64,000 nt of DNA from an uncultured Bryobacteraceae bacterium (GTDB lineage Bacteria; Acidobacteriota; Terriglobia; Bryobacterales; Bryobacteraceae). The position numbers were made by a program, and so were the translations under genes. The notes beneath the pieces were generated by a model. That model was not told the DNA's origin. It ran no database searches and saw nothing but the letters and a program-made list of their open reading frames with translations. Shown here piece after piece: positions 1-8,826 of the stretch. The stretch lies in assembly GCA_938003835.1 (NCBI GenBank), contig CALKXJ010000008.1:310001-374000 (forward strand). Reading direction: 5' to 3'. How positions within the stretch are numbered: the stretch's first letter is position 1; every line of letters starts with the position of its first letter.

Positions 1-911
1 CAACTCGCAAACCTGCTGGCGAGCCCCCGCCCCAGCCGCCAGAGCCGCCGCGCGGCGTGACTGCTCAGGTACAGGGGAAGAAATCGGTATCTGCTCGGTA
101 TGCGCGGCTCGCTACGATAGACCGCCTGCAGGCGCGCTGCACCGTACTTTCGCTCGAGGGCCCACTCGCCTTTCTCGTACCAGACTCGCTGGGCTACAAA
201 AGCCCACCAGGACTGCCGGAAATCGTGGTAGGCGACGATCCGGTCGTCCTTGTAGGCCGTAATGCCGACCGCCCGAAGCCGCAACGCAAGATCGAAATCC
301 TCGCGCGCCGGCAGGGATTCGTCGTAGAGCGGGCCGAGGCGTTCGAGCACGCCCCGCTTGAACGACACCAGCCCGCCGATGCGGTGGATGGCATAGGGTC
401 CATTGACCGGCTGCCTGGCGTTGAAGACGGCGTCGTAGTAGTAATGCCAGAAATCGGAGTAATAGTCGTCGCGCCACTTCGCGAGCCGGCCGTTCAGAAC
501 TTCGATCTCCGGGTGCAGCGTGTGCAGGCGGTGCGTCTCGGCGAGCACGCCTGAGCCGAGGATTAGGTCGTCGTCGGAGAACAGCAGCACCGCGCCGCGG
601 CTTCTGGCAGCGCCGGCGTTGCGCGCCCGCCCCGGCCAGCCCCGCCGCTCGAGGCGCTCGTGGATGAGCGGCGCTCCCCGCCAGCGCGCGAGCACCGGCT
701 CGATCCGGCGCCGCTCAGGCTCGGCGCTGGCGTCGTCGATTACGATCAGCTCCCAGGAGAAGGCGCCGGCGCCCGCCTGCCGGGCGAGCGAGTCGAGCAG
801 CGCCTCGAGCTGCCGCGGCCGGTTCCGCGTGGCGACGATGACCGAGAGTGCAGGCGCAGCCTGGTGCGGCTTGCGGCCCGTTTCAACTGGGGTGGCTCCC
901 TCCAACTCCAC
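1..911 (-). CDS. Glycosyltransferase family 2 (partial, runs off the left edge)
   Basis: Reading the minus strand from a GTG at 911 gives about 303 codons with no stop before the window edge, so the C-terminus is missing. The protein has the GT-A fold signature of family 2: SVIVATRNRP near residues 23-32, a nucleotide-binding VIDDAS strand, GRARNAGAARSRG, and a metal-binding SDDDL (DxD). Further on is a ARGDFDLALRL-type acceptor region, read here as AREDFDLALRL. Such enzymes transfer a sugar from a nucleotide-sugar donor, usually for polysaccharide or glycolipid assembly. The acceptor cannot be told from sequence. The start is uncertain: AGGATAGG sits almost directly before the GTG, so TTG or GTG codons nearby are also possible. 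It is divergent from the DUF1549 gene. Confidence 0.8.
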   Translation of the reverse strand, partial: MELEGATPVETGRKPHQAAPALSVIVATRNRPRQLEALLDSLARQAGAGAFSWELIVIDDASAEPERRRIEPVLARWRGAPLIHERLERRGWPGRARNAGAARSRGAVLLFSDDDLILGSGVLAETHRLHTLHPEIEVLNGRLAKWRDDYYSDFWHYYYDAVFNARQPVNGPYAIHRIGGLVSFKRGVLERLGPLYDESLPAREDFDLALRLRAVGITAYKDDRIVAYHDFRQSWWAFVAQRVWYEKGEWALERKYGAARLQAVYRSEPRIPSRYRFLPLYLSSHAARRLWRLGRGLASRFAS

Positions 912-1009
912 CCTATCCTGACACACCCCTGGAAAGCGGAGCAATTCACCCACCAGACAAGGAGATCTCGTACGGTCCAGCGATGGCATAATGGGACGAG
1001 ATTACTGGG

Positions 1010-3721
1010 ATGCGGCGACGACTTGCTCTGGGCGCGGCCTGCCTGTTTCTATCCTGCGTGAATCCGGGCGTGGCGGAGGAACCTGTACGCTACAACCGCG
1101 ACATCCGGCCGATCCTTTCCAAAAACTGTTTCGCCTGCCACGGTCCGGACGAGCATTCTCGCCAGGCGGGGGTGCGGCTCGATGATCGTGCTTATGCCAC
1201 CGGCGAAAAGGGCGGGCTCAGGGCCATCGTGCCCGGTAACAGCGCTGCCAGCCGCGCCGTCATCCGCATCACGCATCCCAGGCGGCCGATGCCGCCGGTT
1301 GAAACTGGCAAAAAACTCTCCGAGCGGGAGATCGAGCTCGTCAAACGCTGGATCGACCAGGGCGCTCCCTACGAGAGCCACTGGGCCTTCGAGCCGCCGG
1401 TGCGCCACCCTTTGCCCAGGGTGCGACAGACGGCGTGGCCGAGAAACGAGATCGACTACTTCGTGCTGGCGCGCTTAGAGGCCGAGGGGCTCCGGCCGTC
1501 ACCCGAGGCCGATCGCTACACGCTCATCCGCCGCCTCTACCTCGATCTCGTCGGATTGCCGCCGCCGATGGCCGCGGTGGACGCCTTCGTCAACGACACG
1601 CGCCCGGACAGCTATGAGCGCCTCGTGGAGGAGCTGCTCAATTCGCCTCACTACGGCGAGCGCTGGGCGGCCGTCTGGCTCGATCTGGCGCGCTATGCCG
1701 ACTCCAAGGGCTACGAAGCGGATCGCTTGCGTTCGATCTGGCCCTGGCGCGACTGGGTCATCCGCGCCTTTAACGACAACCTCCCTTACGACCGGTTCAC
1801 GACACTCCAGCTCGCCGGAGACCTGCTGCCGGAGCCGAGCCAGGACCAGCTCATCGCCACCGGATTTCATCGCAACACCATGACCAACGACGAAGGCGGC
1901 ACCGACGATGAGGAGTTTCGCGACGCCGCCGTCAAGGATCGCGTCGCCACCACCGGCCAAGTGTGGATGGGCCTGACCTGGGGCTGCGCCCAGTGCCACA
2001 ACCACAAGTACGATCCTCTCTCCCAGCGCGAGTTCTATCAGCTTTACGCCTTCTTCAACCAGACCGAGGATTCCGACCAGTTCGACGACCGGCCGCGCCT
2101 GAAGCTCGACGGCAGAACGACGACGCTGATCATGCGGGAGCTTCCGCCGGAGCAGCGCCGCCAGACCCGCGTGCACCAGCGCGGCAATTTTCTCGATCCG
2201 GGCGATCCGGTCGAGCCGGACGTGCCGGCGGCTTTTCATCCTTTCCCTGACGATGCGCCCCGGAACCGGCTAGGGCTGGCCCGGTGGCTCGTCGACAAAC
2301 GGAACCCGTTGACCGCCCGCGTAGCGGTGAACCGCTTTTGGGCGCGTTTGTTCGGCGCCGGACTGGTCGAAACGGAGGAGGATTTCGGCAACCAGGGTGC
2401 GCCGCCCTCGCATCCCGAGCTGCTGGACTGGCTGGCGACGGAGTTCATGCGCCTCGACTGGGACATGAAGGCGCTGCTCAGAACCATCGTCCTGTCGGCC
2501 GCCTACCGGCAGAGCTCCGACGCCACGCCCGAGCTCATCGAGCGCGACCGGTTCAATCGCCTCCTGGCCCGCGGGCCGCGCGTGCGCCTGGAAGCCGAAA
2601 TCGTCCGCGATCAGATGCTGGCTGCCTCCGGCCTGCTGAGCCCGAAGATGTACGGGCCGCCCGTGATGCCACTCCAGCCCGAGGGCGTCTGGCAGGTGGT
2701 CTACAGCCGCGATCGCTGGGAGACCAGCCCGGGAGAAGATCGCTACCGGCGGGCCATCTACACCTTCAGGCGGCGCACGTCGCCTTACCCGGCGCTGGTG
2801 ACCTTCGACGCTCCCTCGGGGGAGATCTGCACGCTGCGGCGCGTCCGCACCAACACGCCGCTACAGGCACTGGTGAACCTCAATGACCCGCTGGCGCTCG
2901 AGGCTGCCTCGCACCTGGCCGCGCGGGTGGCGCGGGAGGCCGGCGGGCGGTTCGAGGATCGGCTGCGCCACGCCTTCCGGCTGGTTCTCATCCGGCCCCC
3001 GCAGCAGGCCGAGCTCGACCGGCTGGCGAAGCTCTACGAGGAGGCGCGAGCCAAACTGAGCCGGGATCCGCTGGCGGCGAGCAAGTTGCTCGAACCCGCC
3101 AAGATCATCTACGCCGAAGACCGGCTGGAGGCGATCGTGCCGGGGGCGGCTGCCGGAGCGGTCGAGTGGCGCTTTCGCCAGGCCGACCCGGGCGCCGGCT
3201 GGGAACAGCCTGGCTACGACGACGGGCACTGGGAGCAAGGTGCGGCCTTATTCGGGCGCATCGCTCCCAAGAAGCCTCCCAAGGAAGGCGAGGAGGAGCT
3301 CGTCTACAACCCGCCGCCCGTGCGGACGAGCTGGGATTCCGAGCGCCTGTGGCTGCGGCGTGTCTTCGAGGTGCCCGGGGATGGCTACGAGAACTTCCGC
3401 CTCCGGGTGGAATTTCGTGGGAGCTTTGAGGTCTGGATCAACGGGGTCCATGCCGGAAGCTCCGGAGAAGAGTCCGCCGGGCCGCTGGAGGTCAAAGTCG
3501 CGCCCTTGGCCGCCGCGACGATACGCCCCGGCCGGAATCTCCTTGCAATTGCCGCCCGCCGCACCGCCGCGGGCGACGGCGACCAGTACATCGATGTCGC
3601 ATTGACCGCGCTGCGCCCCCCGGCGCTTTCGCCGCCGCGGCCCGATGACGCCGAGCGCGCCGCCTGGGTGGCCGTGGCGCACGTGCTGTTGAATCTCGAT
3701 GAGACAGTCACCAAGAGGTGA
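1010..3721 (+). CDS. PSCyt1/DUF1549/DUF1553 planctomycete-type cytochrome protein
   Basis: This 903-aa secreted protein has a signal peptide (residues 1-22). A planctomycete cytochrome C domain follows with CFACH at 40-44, then DUF1549 ([11 protein letters not shown] onward) with a second CAQCH at 326-330 in the family-typical [13 protein letters not shown] context. DUF1553 comes next ([27 protein letters not shown]). Near residues 700-890 is a beta-rich stretch ([23 protein letters not shown]) resembling a galactose-binding-like domain. The family is abundant in Planctomycetes and Solibacter-like Acidobacteria. It is nearly always beside a DUF1501 gene, as here 6 bp downstream, and its biochemical role is not established. 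Electron transfer or a heme-linked oxidative step on a polymer is a guess. Confidence 0.93.
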   Translation: MRRRLALGAACLFLSCVNPGVAEEPVRYNRDIRPILSKNCFACHGPDEHSRQAGVRLDDRAYATGEKGGLRAIVPGNSAASRAVIRITHPRRPMPPVETGKKLSEREIELVKRWIDQGAPYESHWAFEPPVRHPLPRVRQTAWPRNEIDYFVLARLEAEGLRPSPEADRYTLIRRLYLDLVGLPPPMAAVDAFVNDTRPDSYERLVEELLNSPHYGERWAAVWLDLARYADSKGYEADRLRSIWPWRDWVIRAFNDNLPYDRFTTLQLAGDLLPEPSQDQLIATGFHRNTMTNDEGGTDDEEFRDAAVKDRVATTGQVWMGLTWGCAQCHNHKYDPLSQREFYQLYAFFNQTEDSDQFDDRPRLKLDGRTTTLIMRELPPEQRRQTRVHQRGNFLDPGDPVEPDVPAAFHPFPDDAPRNRLGLARWLVDKRNPLTARVAVNRFWARLFGAGLVETEEDFGNQGAPPSHPELLDWLATEFMRLDWDMKALLRTIVLSAAYRQSSDATPELIERDRFNRLLARGPRVRLEAEIVRDQMLAASGLLSPKMYGPPVMPLQPEGVWQVVYSRDRWETSPGEDRYRRAIYTFRRRTSPYPALVTFDAPSGEICTLRRVRTNTPLQALVNLNDPLALEAASHLAARVAREAGGRFEDRLRHAFRLVLIRPPQQAELDRLAKLYEEARAKLSRDPLAASKLLEPAKIIYAEDRLEAIVPGAAAGAVEWRFRQADPGAGWEQPGYDDGHWEQGAALFGRIAPKKPPKEGEEELVYNPPPVRTSWDSERLWLRRVFEVPGDGYENFRLRVEFRGSFEVWINGVHAGSSGEESAGPLEVKVAPLAAATIRPGRNLLAIAARRTAAGDGDQYIDVALTALRPPALSPPRPDDAERAAWVAVAHVLLNLDETVTKR

Positions 3722-3727
3722 AGCCGA

Positions 3728-5194
3728 ATGAGCGATCGCTGGGAGCTGCTTCGCAACCAAACGCGCCGCTACTTTTTGCGTTCCTGTTCCGTATGCCTGG
3801 GCGGGCTGGCGCTGGGCGAGTTTCTCGGCTATGCGGCCCGGGCGGCCGCCCAGGAGCCCTCGGCGGCGAATCCGCTGGCGCCGCGCCGGCCGCACTTCGC
3901 CCCCAAGGCCAAACGGGTCATCTACCTCCACATGGCCGGTGCGCCGTCGCAGCTCGAGCTGTTCGAGAACAAGCCGGCGCTTCGCAAATACGACGGCCAG
4001 CCTTGCCCTCAGGAACTGCTCGAGGGCAAGCGCTTCGCCTTCATTCAGGGCGTGCCGCAGATGCTGGCCGGGCAGTACGAGTTCCGGCGGCACGGCGAGT
4101 CGGGCTTGTGGTTGAGCGAGCTGCTGCCGCACCTGGCGACGGTGGCAGATGAGTTGACCGTGATCCGGTCGATGACGACGGATCAGTTCAACCACGCCCC
4201 CGCGCAGCTTCTCATGCATACGGGGAATCAGCGTCTCGGTTACGCCTCGATCGGTGCATGGGCGACCTATGGCCTGGGCACCGAGAACCAGAACCTCCCC
4301 GGCTTCGTCGTGTTGGTGAGCGGCGGCAAGACCCCTGACGCAGGCAAGAGCGTCTGGGGCTCCGGTTTCTTGCCAGCGGTCTATCAGGGCGTGCAATGCC
4401 GCTCCGAGGGCGAGCCGGTGCTTTACCTGAACGATCCGCCCGGCATCGACCGTGAACTGCGCCGCACGACGCTCGACGCCCTCAGCGATCTCAACCGGCT
4501 CCAGTATGAACAGTTCGGTGATCCGGACACGCTGGCCCGGCTCGGCCAGTACGAACTTGCCTTCCGCATGCAGATGGAGGCCCCCGAGGCGATGGACATT
4601 TCGAGGGAGCCCCCGGCCGTGCTCGAGGCTTATGGGGCGCACCCCGGCAAGATGGGTTTCGCCAATAATTGCCTGCTGGCGCGCCGGCTGGTGGAACGCG
4701 GTGTGCGCTATGTCCAGCTCTTCGACTGGGGCTGGGACCATCACGGCAACAACGAGCGCACCGACCTGCGATACGACCTGCCCCGCAAGGTGGCCGAGAT
4801 CGACCGGCCCGTGGCGGCCCTGGTGCGCGATCTGCGGGAGCGTGGCTTGCTCGAGGAGACGCTGGTAATCTGGGGCGGGGAATTCGGGCGCACGCCTATG
4901 CGGGAAAACCGGGGCGGCAATTACGGCCCCTACATAGGCCGCGACCATCACCCGCACGCCTTCACCATCTGGATGGCCGGCGGCGGCGTCAAGCGCGGCT
5001 TCGTTTACGGCGCCACCGACGATATCGGCTATTACGTCGTCGAGAATCCCGTACGCCCGCACGACCTCCAGGCGACGATTCTGACGCTGTTGGGGCTCGA
5101 CCCTTACAAGTTCCGCTACCCGTTCCAGGGCCTGGACCAGCGCCTGATCGGGCCGACCGACGAAGCGAAGGTAATCCGGGACCTGATCGCCTGA
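3728..5194 (+). CDS. DUF1501 domain-containing exported protein
   Basis: This 488-aa protein starts with a twin-arginine signal (RNQTRRYFLRSCSVCLGG), so it is probably exported folded. The body matches DUF1501, a family related in fold to alkaline phosphatase/sulfatases. It has the conserved HMAGAPSQLELF block near the N-terminus, FDWGWDHHG, VIWGGEFGRTPM, and GRDHHPHAFTIWMAGGG. It lies 6 bp after the DUF1549/1553 gene, the standard pairing of these two families, and the two are almost certainly co-transcribed. The histidine/aspartate-rich motifs suggest a metal site, but the substrate is unknown. Confidence 0.93.
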   Translation: MSDRWELLRNQTRRYFLRSCSVCLGGLALGEFLGYAARAAAQEPSAANPLAPRRPHFAPKAKRVIYLHMAGAPSQLELFENKPALRKYDGQPCPQELLEGKRFAFIQGVPQMLAGQYEFRRHGESGLWLSELLPHLATVADELTVIRSMTTDQFNHAPAQLLMHTGNQRLGYASIGAWATYGLGTENQNLPGFVVLVSGGKTPDAGKSVWGSGFLPAVYQGVQCRSEGEPVLYLNDPPGIDRELRRTTLDALSDLNRLQYEQFGDPDTLARLGQYELAFRMQMEAPEAMDISREPPAVLEAYGAHPGKMGFANNCLLARRLVERGVRYVQLFDWGWDHHGNNERTDLRYDLPRKVAEIDRPVAALVRDLRERGLLEETLVIWGGEFGRTPMRENRGGNYGPYIGRDHHPHAFTIWMAGGGVKRGFVYGATDDIGYYVVENPVRPHDLQATILTLLGLDPYKFRYPFQGLDQRLIGPTDEAKVIRDLIA

Positions 5195-5206
5195 GGCCGG
5201 TGGCGG

Positions 5207-6070
5207 CTAGTCCGTCTCCCAGAGCCGGATCAGGCCCTGGTTGCCGAGTTCACCCAGCCCTTCCGCCACGGCCTTCTCGAACAGCTCGTGACAAAGCTCG
5301 GTGCCGGGCGCATCGAGGCCGAGCTCGGCGAGCAGTTCGCTCGCCAGACGCAGGTCCTTGGCGTGGAGCCTGATCATGAAGCCCGGCGCGTAATCGCGGG
5401 CGGCCATCTTCGGGCCGAGATTCGACCACATCCAGGAGCCGGCGGCGCCGCCGCCCACCGCCTCGAGCGTCAAAGCGAGATCGAGGCCGGCCGCGCGCGC
5501 CAGGCGGATGCCCTCCACCGCCGCGAGCAGATTGAGCGAGCCCACCACCTGATTGACGAGCTTTGTCTTCTGCCCGTGCCCGTTGGGCCCGGTGTAGACG
5601 ACCTTGCTGCCCATAACCTGAAACAGCGGCAGGCACCGCTCGTAGATCTCCCGCCGGCCGCCCACCATGATCGAAAGCCGTCCCTGGCGCGCGCCCGGCT
5701 CGCCGCCGCTCACCGGCGCGTCGAGCATCTCCACCTGACGCTCGCCCAATCGCCGGGCGAACTCCATGGTGGCTCGGGGCGAGATGGTGCTCATGTCGAT
5801 GACGATGGAGCCGGCCGACAGCGCACCGGCCAGGCCGGCCTCTCCGAACAGCACCGCTTCGACCTGGGGCGTATCCGGCAGCATGGTGATGAAGACCTCG
5901 GCCAGCGGCGCCAGCGCGGCCGGTGAGTCCGCGGGCCGGGCGCCCAGCGCCTCAAGCGAGGCCGTGCGTTCCCGGACGCAGTCGTGAACCGCCAGCTCGA
6001 AGCCCGCCTTGATGAGGTTGCTAGCCATCGGCGCGCCCATGATGCCGAGACCGATAAAACCGACACGCAT
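5207..6070 (-). CDS. NAD(P)-dependent beta-hydroxyacid dehydrogenase (GarR/3-HIBDH-like)
   Basis: The 287-aa protein has an N-terminal Rossmann motif GFIGLGIMGAPMASN, the substrate-binding DAPVSGG, and the catalytic lysine motif GHGQKTKLVNQ. Length and motifs fit the 3-hydroxyisobutyrate / tartronate-semialdehyde (2-hydroxy-3-oxopropionate) reductase family, which oxidises or reduces short beta-hydroxyacids with NAD(P). The exact substrate cannot be read from sequence. GarR-type activity would fit galacturonate/galactarate breakdown, given the GH28 and hexuronate-type transporter elsewhere in the window, but they are not adjacent. It converges with the DUF1501 gene across 12 bp. Confidence 0.88.
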   Translation of the reverse strand: MRVGFIGLGIMGAPMASNLIKAGFELAVHDCVRERTASLEALGARPADSPAALAPLAEVFITMLPDTPQVEAVLFGEAGLAGALSAGSIVIDMSTISPRATMEFARRLGERQVEMLDAPVSGGEPGARQGRLSIMVGGRREIYERCLPLFQVMGSKVVYTGPNGHGQKTKLVNQVVGSLNLLAAVEGIRLARAAGLDLALTLEAVGGGAAGSWMWSNLGPKMAARDYAPGFMIRLHAKDLRLASELLAELGLDAPGTELCHELFEKAVAEGLGELGNQGLIRLWETD

Positions 6071-6122
6071 CTAGCCGTCTCCTTTCCCTCTATTAAACGA
6101 CTTGGCGGGGCGCCCGCGGCGC

Positions 6123-6764
6123 TCAGAAGTCGATGGCGCGCAGAATCTCGGACGGACGGAGTTCGAAGGCGCGCGCGATCGCCAGCAGGCTCTCGATGCT
6201 CGGCAGGTGCGCCCCGCGCTCGATCGAAGAAAGCTGCGAGATGCTCAGGCGCGTCGCCGCCGCCAGATCCTTGAGCGACCAGCCGCGCTCGGTCCGGAGC
6301 ATGCGGATGCGATGCCCGAGCCGCTCCCGCAGGACGGCGTGATCGGCGCGGCCCAGCCCGTAGGCCTGAATGGCGTTCTCGAGCGTCTGGCGGAGCTGGA
6401 CCAGAGAGAAGGGCTTTGCCAGATAGTCGAACACCTTCATGCGGAAGGTGGTCCGCATGTCCTCGAGCGAGGGATAGCCGGTCACGATGATGACGCACAG
6501 CCGGGGCCAGCGTGCCAGGAGCTGTTCGAGCACCTGGTCGCCCCGGTACTCGCCCATCTTCATGTCGAGCAGCACGATGTCCGGCAGGCGTTGCATGCAG
6601 GCTTCGAGCAGCGCCTCCGGATGCGCGAACGTGCGAACCGTGTATATGCCTTCGTCTTTGAGGCAGTCCTCGATATAGTTGCGGAAGTCCGGGTCGTCAT
6701 CGAGCACGGCCACATCAATAAGTGGCTGGAGCATACCCGGGTCGTCCTGGCGGTCGTTCTCCAT
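6123..6764 (-). CDS. Response regulator: REC domain with C-terminal XRE-type HTH
   Basis: Taking the ATG at 6764 gives 213 aa. A further upstream in-frame codon would run into the kinase gene. AAAGG overlapping the kinase stop is a suitable ribosome site. Residues 15-130 form a receiver domain: acidic residues near D22-D24, phospho-acceptor D67 (IVLLDMKM), T95 (VTGYP) and K117 (AKPFS). Residues about 149-205 form an XRE/Cro-type helix-turn-helix (LKDLAAATRLSISQLSSIER). Most regulators with an REC domain carry OmpR, NarL or Fis/AAA+ outputs, so an XRE output is uncommon. It starts 7 bp after the histidine kinase stop and should be its partner. Confidence 0.93.
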   Translation of the reverse strand: MENDRQDDPGMLQPLIDVAVLDDDPDFRNYIEDCLKDEGIYTVRTFAHPEALLEACMQRLPDIVLLDMKMGEYRGDQVLEQLLARWPRLCVIIVTGYPSLEDMRTTFRMKVFDYLAKPFSLVQLRQTLENAIQAYGLGRADHAVLRERLGHRIRMLRTERGWSLKDLAAATRLSISQLSSIERGAHLPSIESLLAIARAFELRPSEILRAIDF

Positions 6765-6771
6765 GGGTCGA

Positions 6772-8043
6772 TTACCTTTCTGCGGGCGAAGGCGACGCGG
6801 CGGGCAGCCGCACCTCCAGCCGTGCTCCGCCTTCGGCGCGGTTCGCTGCACTGATCGAGCCGCCGTGCTGGTGGGCGATGCCTTCCGCCACCGCCAGGCC
6901 GAGGCCGGTCCCCCGGGCGTCCAGCCGCGTGCTCACGAAAGCCTCGAAGATCTCCGGCAGCACGTCCGGCGGAATTCCGGGGCCGTCGTCCTCCACCGTG
7001 ATGACGACCAGCTCGCCAGCCGGGGCGCGCTCTCGCCGGCTCCGCACCCAGATGTGACCTCCGGGGGAGACGGCCAGCAGGGCATTGCGAATGAGGTTGA
7101 GCAGAAGCTGCATCAGCCGGTCACTGCTGCCGAGCACCCAGTCATCGTGCCGGACCTCATTGACAAACCGCACCTGAGCCGCCTTCTCTTCAATCGCCAC
7201 CAGCTGCCAGGCCTCCTCGACAAGGGGCGCGAGGGCCACCGGCTCGATCTGGTGGCGCCGCACGCGCGCAAAGTCGAGCAGGCTCTCGCTCATCCGGTGC
7301 AGGCGTTCGGTGACGCGCAGCATCCGCGCCAGTCGCTCCTGCGCCGCGGGCTCTTCGACCGTCTCGATCAGCTTTTCGATCGAGCCCCGCAGGACCGCGA
7401 GCGGCGTGTTGAGTTCGTGGGCGAGGCTGGCGCTCAGCAGGCCGAGGCTGGCCAGGCGGTCCTGGTCGGCGAGGTTCCGCTTGGCCGTCTCGAGCATTTC
7501 GTTTTTGCGCCGTAGGTCCTCGGCCACGCGCTCGAGCCGGTCGAGAGCCTGCTCGAGCTCCTGCTCGTGCTGCCGCAACTTCCGGAGAGTGGCGTTGCGC
7601 GAGGCCATCAGTTGGCCGAGCTCGTCGTTCTGGATCAGCTCTTCAGGGATCAGCTCGCGTTCGGTGTCTCCGCGCCGCGAGGCCTCATCGGCCTCGAGCA
7701 GTTGGCGCAGCGGCCGGTAGATGTACAGTGGCATGACGAACAACTCCAGCAACAGCACGCCGAGCAGGTAAACGCCGCCAAGCACCACCAGCAGGTTGAG
7801 CTTGGCGCGCCGGCCGGGATCGTGATAAGTTTCGGGGAGGCCGCGCGGCTCCTCCGCGGACAGGCCGGCGAGACCGGCTTGATGCCCGCGGGCTCGCGCG
7901 GACGCCTCCTCGAGAACGGGGATGAGAGAAAACCATGCCGCCCCGGCCAGGACGAGAAAGAACAAGTTATGTAGAATCATGAGCTTGTAGCGGACCTTCA
8001 GGCCCCCGAAGGCGCGCGCTAACTTTGCTGCGACCCTTCTCAT
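6772..8043 (-). CDS. Membrane sensor histidine kinase (HAMP)
   Basis: The 423-aa protein has two membrane segments (about residues 21-41 and 82-104) bracketing a short periplasmic stretch of some 40 residues. HAMP and a long coiled coil (105-195) follow. The H-box is LSASLAHELNTPL with H209. The ATPase has an N-box (LLLNLIRNALLAV), G1 (VEDDGPGIPP) and G2 (GTGLGLAVAEGIAHQHGG). The small sensor loop suggests membrane-state or intramembrane sensing rather than a large ligand domain. It is divergent from the Alternative Complex III operon, with 135 bp between. That position suggests, but does not prove, that this system responds to or controls respiration. Confidence 0.94.
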   Translation of the reverse strand: MRRVAAKLARAFGGLKVRYKLMILHNLFFLVLAGAAWFSLIPVLEEASARARGHQAGLAGLSAEEPRGLPETYHDPGRRAKLNLLVVLGGVYLLGVLLLELFVMPLYIYRPLRQLLEADEASRRGDTERELIPEELIQNDELGQLMASRNATLRKLRQHEQELEQALDRLERVAEDLRRKNEMLETAKRNLADQDRLASLGLLSASLAHELNTPLAVLRGSIEKLIETVEEPAAQERLARMLRVTERLHRMSESLLDFARVRRHQIEPVALAPLVEEAWQLVAIEEKAAQVRFVNEVRHDDWVLGSSDRLMQLLLNLIRNALLAVSPGGHIWVRSRRERAPAGELVVITVEDDGPGIPPDVLPEIFEAFVSTRLDARGTGLGLAVAEGIAHQHGGSISAANRAEGGARLEVRLPAASPSPAER

Positions 8044-8102
8044 GGCCGGTGCATCTCAACTGGGTGTCGCGCTACTGCGTGACAGTAGATTTTCCGGTGG
8101 CA

Positions 8103-8130
8103 TTGCAATCGCGGATCTTTGTTGTATAAG
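8103..8130 (+). promoter_or_regulatory. Predicted sigma70-type promoter for the actA operon
   Basis: TTGCAA (8103-8108) and TATAAG (8125-8130) are separated by 16 bp in an AT-richer stretch of the divergent intergenic region. The predicted start is near 8137, leaving a leader of about 40 bases before the actA ATG at 8179. This is the clearest hexamer pair I see ahead of the respiratory operon. Confidence 0.55.
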
Positions 8131-8178
8131 ATGACAGTTTACGCCGCCCTCGGTCTGGGTGACTGGGATCGCAAGTGA

Positions 8179-8826
8179 ATGGCATCCATATTTTCTAAGT
8201 CATCAGATGCGTATATCCGGATTGGTCTGTTGGTCTTGGTGCTGGGAGCGGGCGCCACGATTGCCCTCGCTTTCTATCTAGCCAATCCTCAGGTTCGCGA
8301 GACCGGCTATGCGCCCTTGCAGCCGGTCGAATACAGCCACAAGCTGCATGCCGGGGATTTGGGCATGGACTGCCGCTACTGCCATTCGAGTGTCGAACAG
8401 GCGGCCTACGCGGCCATCCCGGCCACCGAGGTCTGCATGAACTGTCATGTGCGGGTAAAGGCCGACAGCCCGCTGCTTCAGATGGTTCGCGAGAGTTACG
8501 CCACCGGGCAGCCCATTCCATGGGTGAAGGTCCATAGCCTGCCCGACTACGTCTATTTCAACCACCAGGCGCACGTGGCGGCGGGGGTCGGCTGCGTGAG
8601 CTGCCACGGGCGCATCGACCAGATGATTGTCGTCAAGCAGGTGGAGCCCTTGAGCATGGCCTGGTGCCTGGATTGCCATCGCAACCCGGCGCCGAGGCTC
8701 CGTCCGGCCGATCAGGTCACGAACATGGCTTGGCAGCCGGACCGCGATCCGGTCGAACTTGGCCGCCAGATCGCCGAAGCCAAAGGAATCGCTCCTCCGG
8801 TGAACTGTTCGGGGTGCCATCGATGA
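8179..8826 (+). CDS. actA: Alternative Complex III subunit ActA, pentaheme cytochrome c
   Basis: The 215-aa protein has one N-terminal membrane anchor (about residues 14-40) and five CxxCH heme sites: CRYCH, CMNCH, CVSCH, CLDCH and CSGCH. This matches ActA of Alternative Complex III, the membrane quinol oxidase that replaces cytochrome bc1 in many Acidobacteria, Bacteroidetes and Chloroflexi. ActA passes electrons from the Fe-S/quinol module toward the mono-heme ActE and the oxidase. It is the first gene of the operon. Its TGA overlaps the actB ATG (ATGA at 8823-8826). Confidence 0.95.
   Translation: MASIFSKSSDAYIRIGLLVLVLGAGATIALAFYLANPQVRETGYAPLQPVEYSHKLHAGDLGMDCRYCHSSVEQAAYAAIPATEVCMNCHVRVKADSPLLQMVRESYATGQPIPWVKVHSLPDYVYFNHQAHVAAGVGCVSCHGRIDQMIVVKQVEPLSMAWCLDCHRNPAPRLRPADQVTNMAWQPDRDPVELGRQIAEAKGIAPPVNCSGCHR

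Noticed and set aside
3248-5062. A 604-codon open frame on the minus strand opposite the DUF1549/DUF1501 pair
   Set aside because: Its product is low-complexity with no domain, and it is explained by the GC-rich codon pattern of the two real genes on the other strand.
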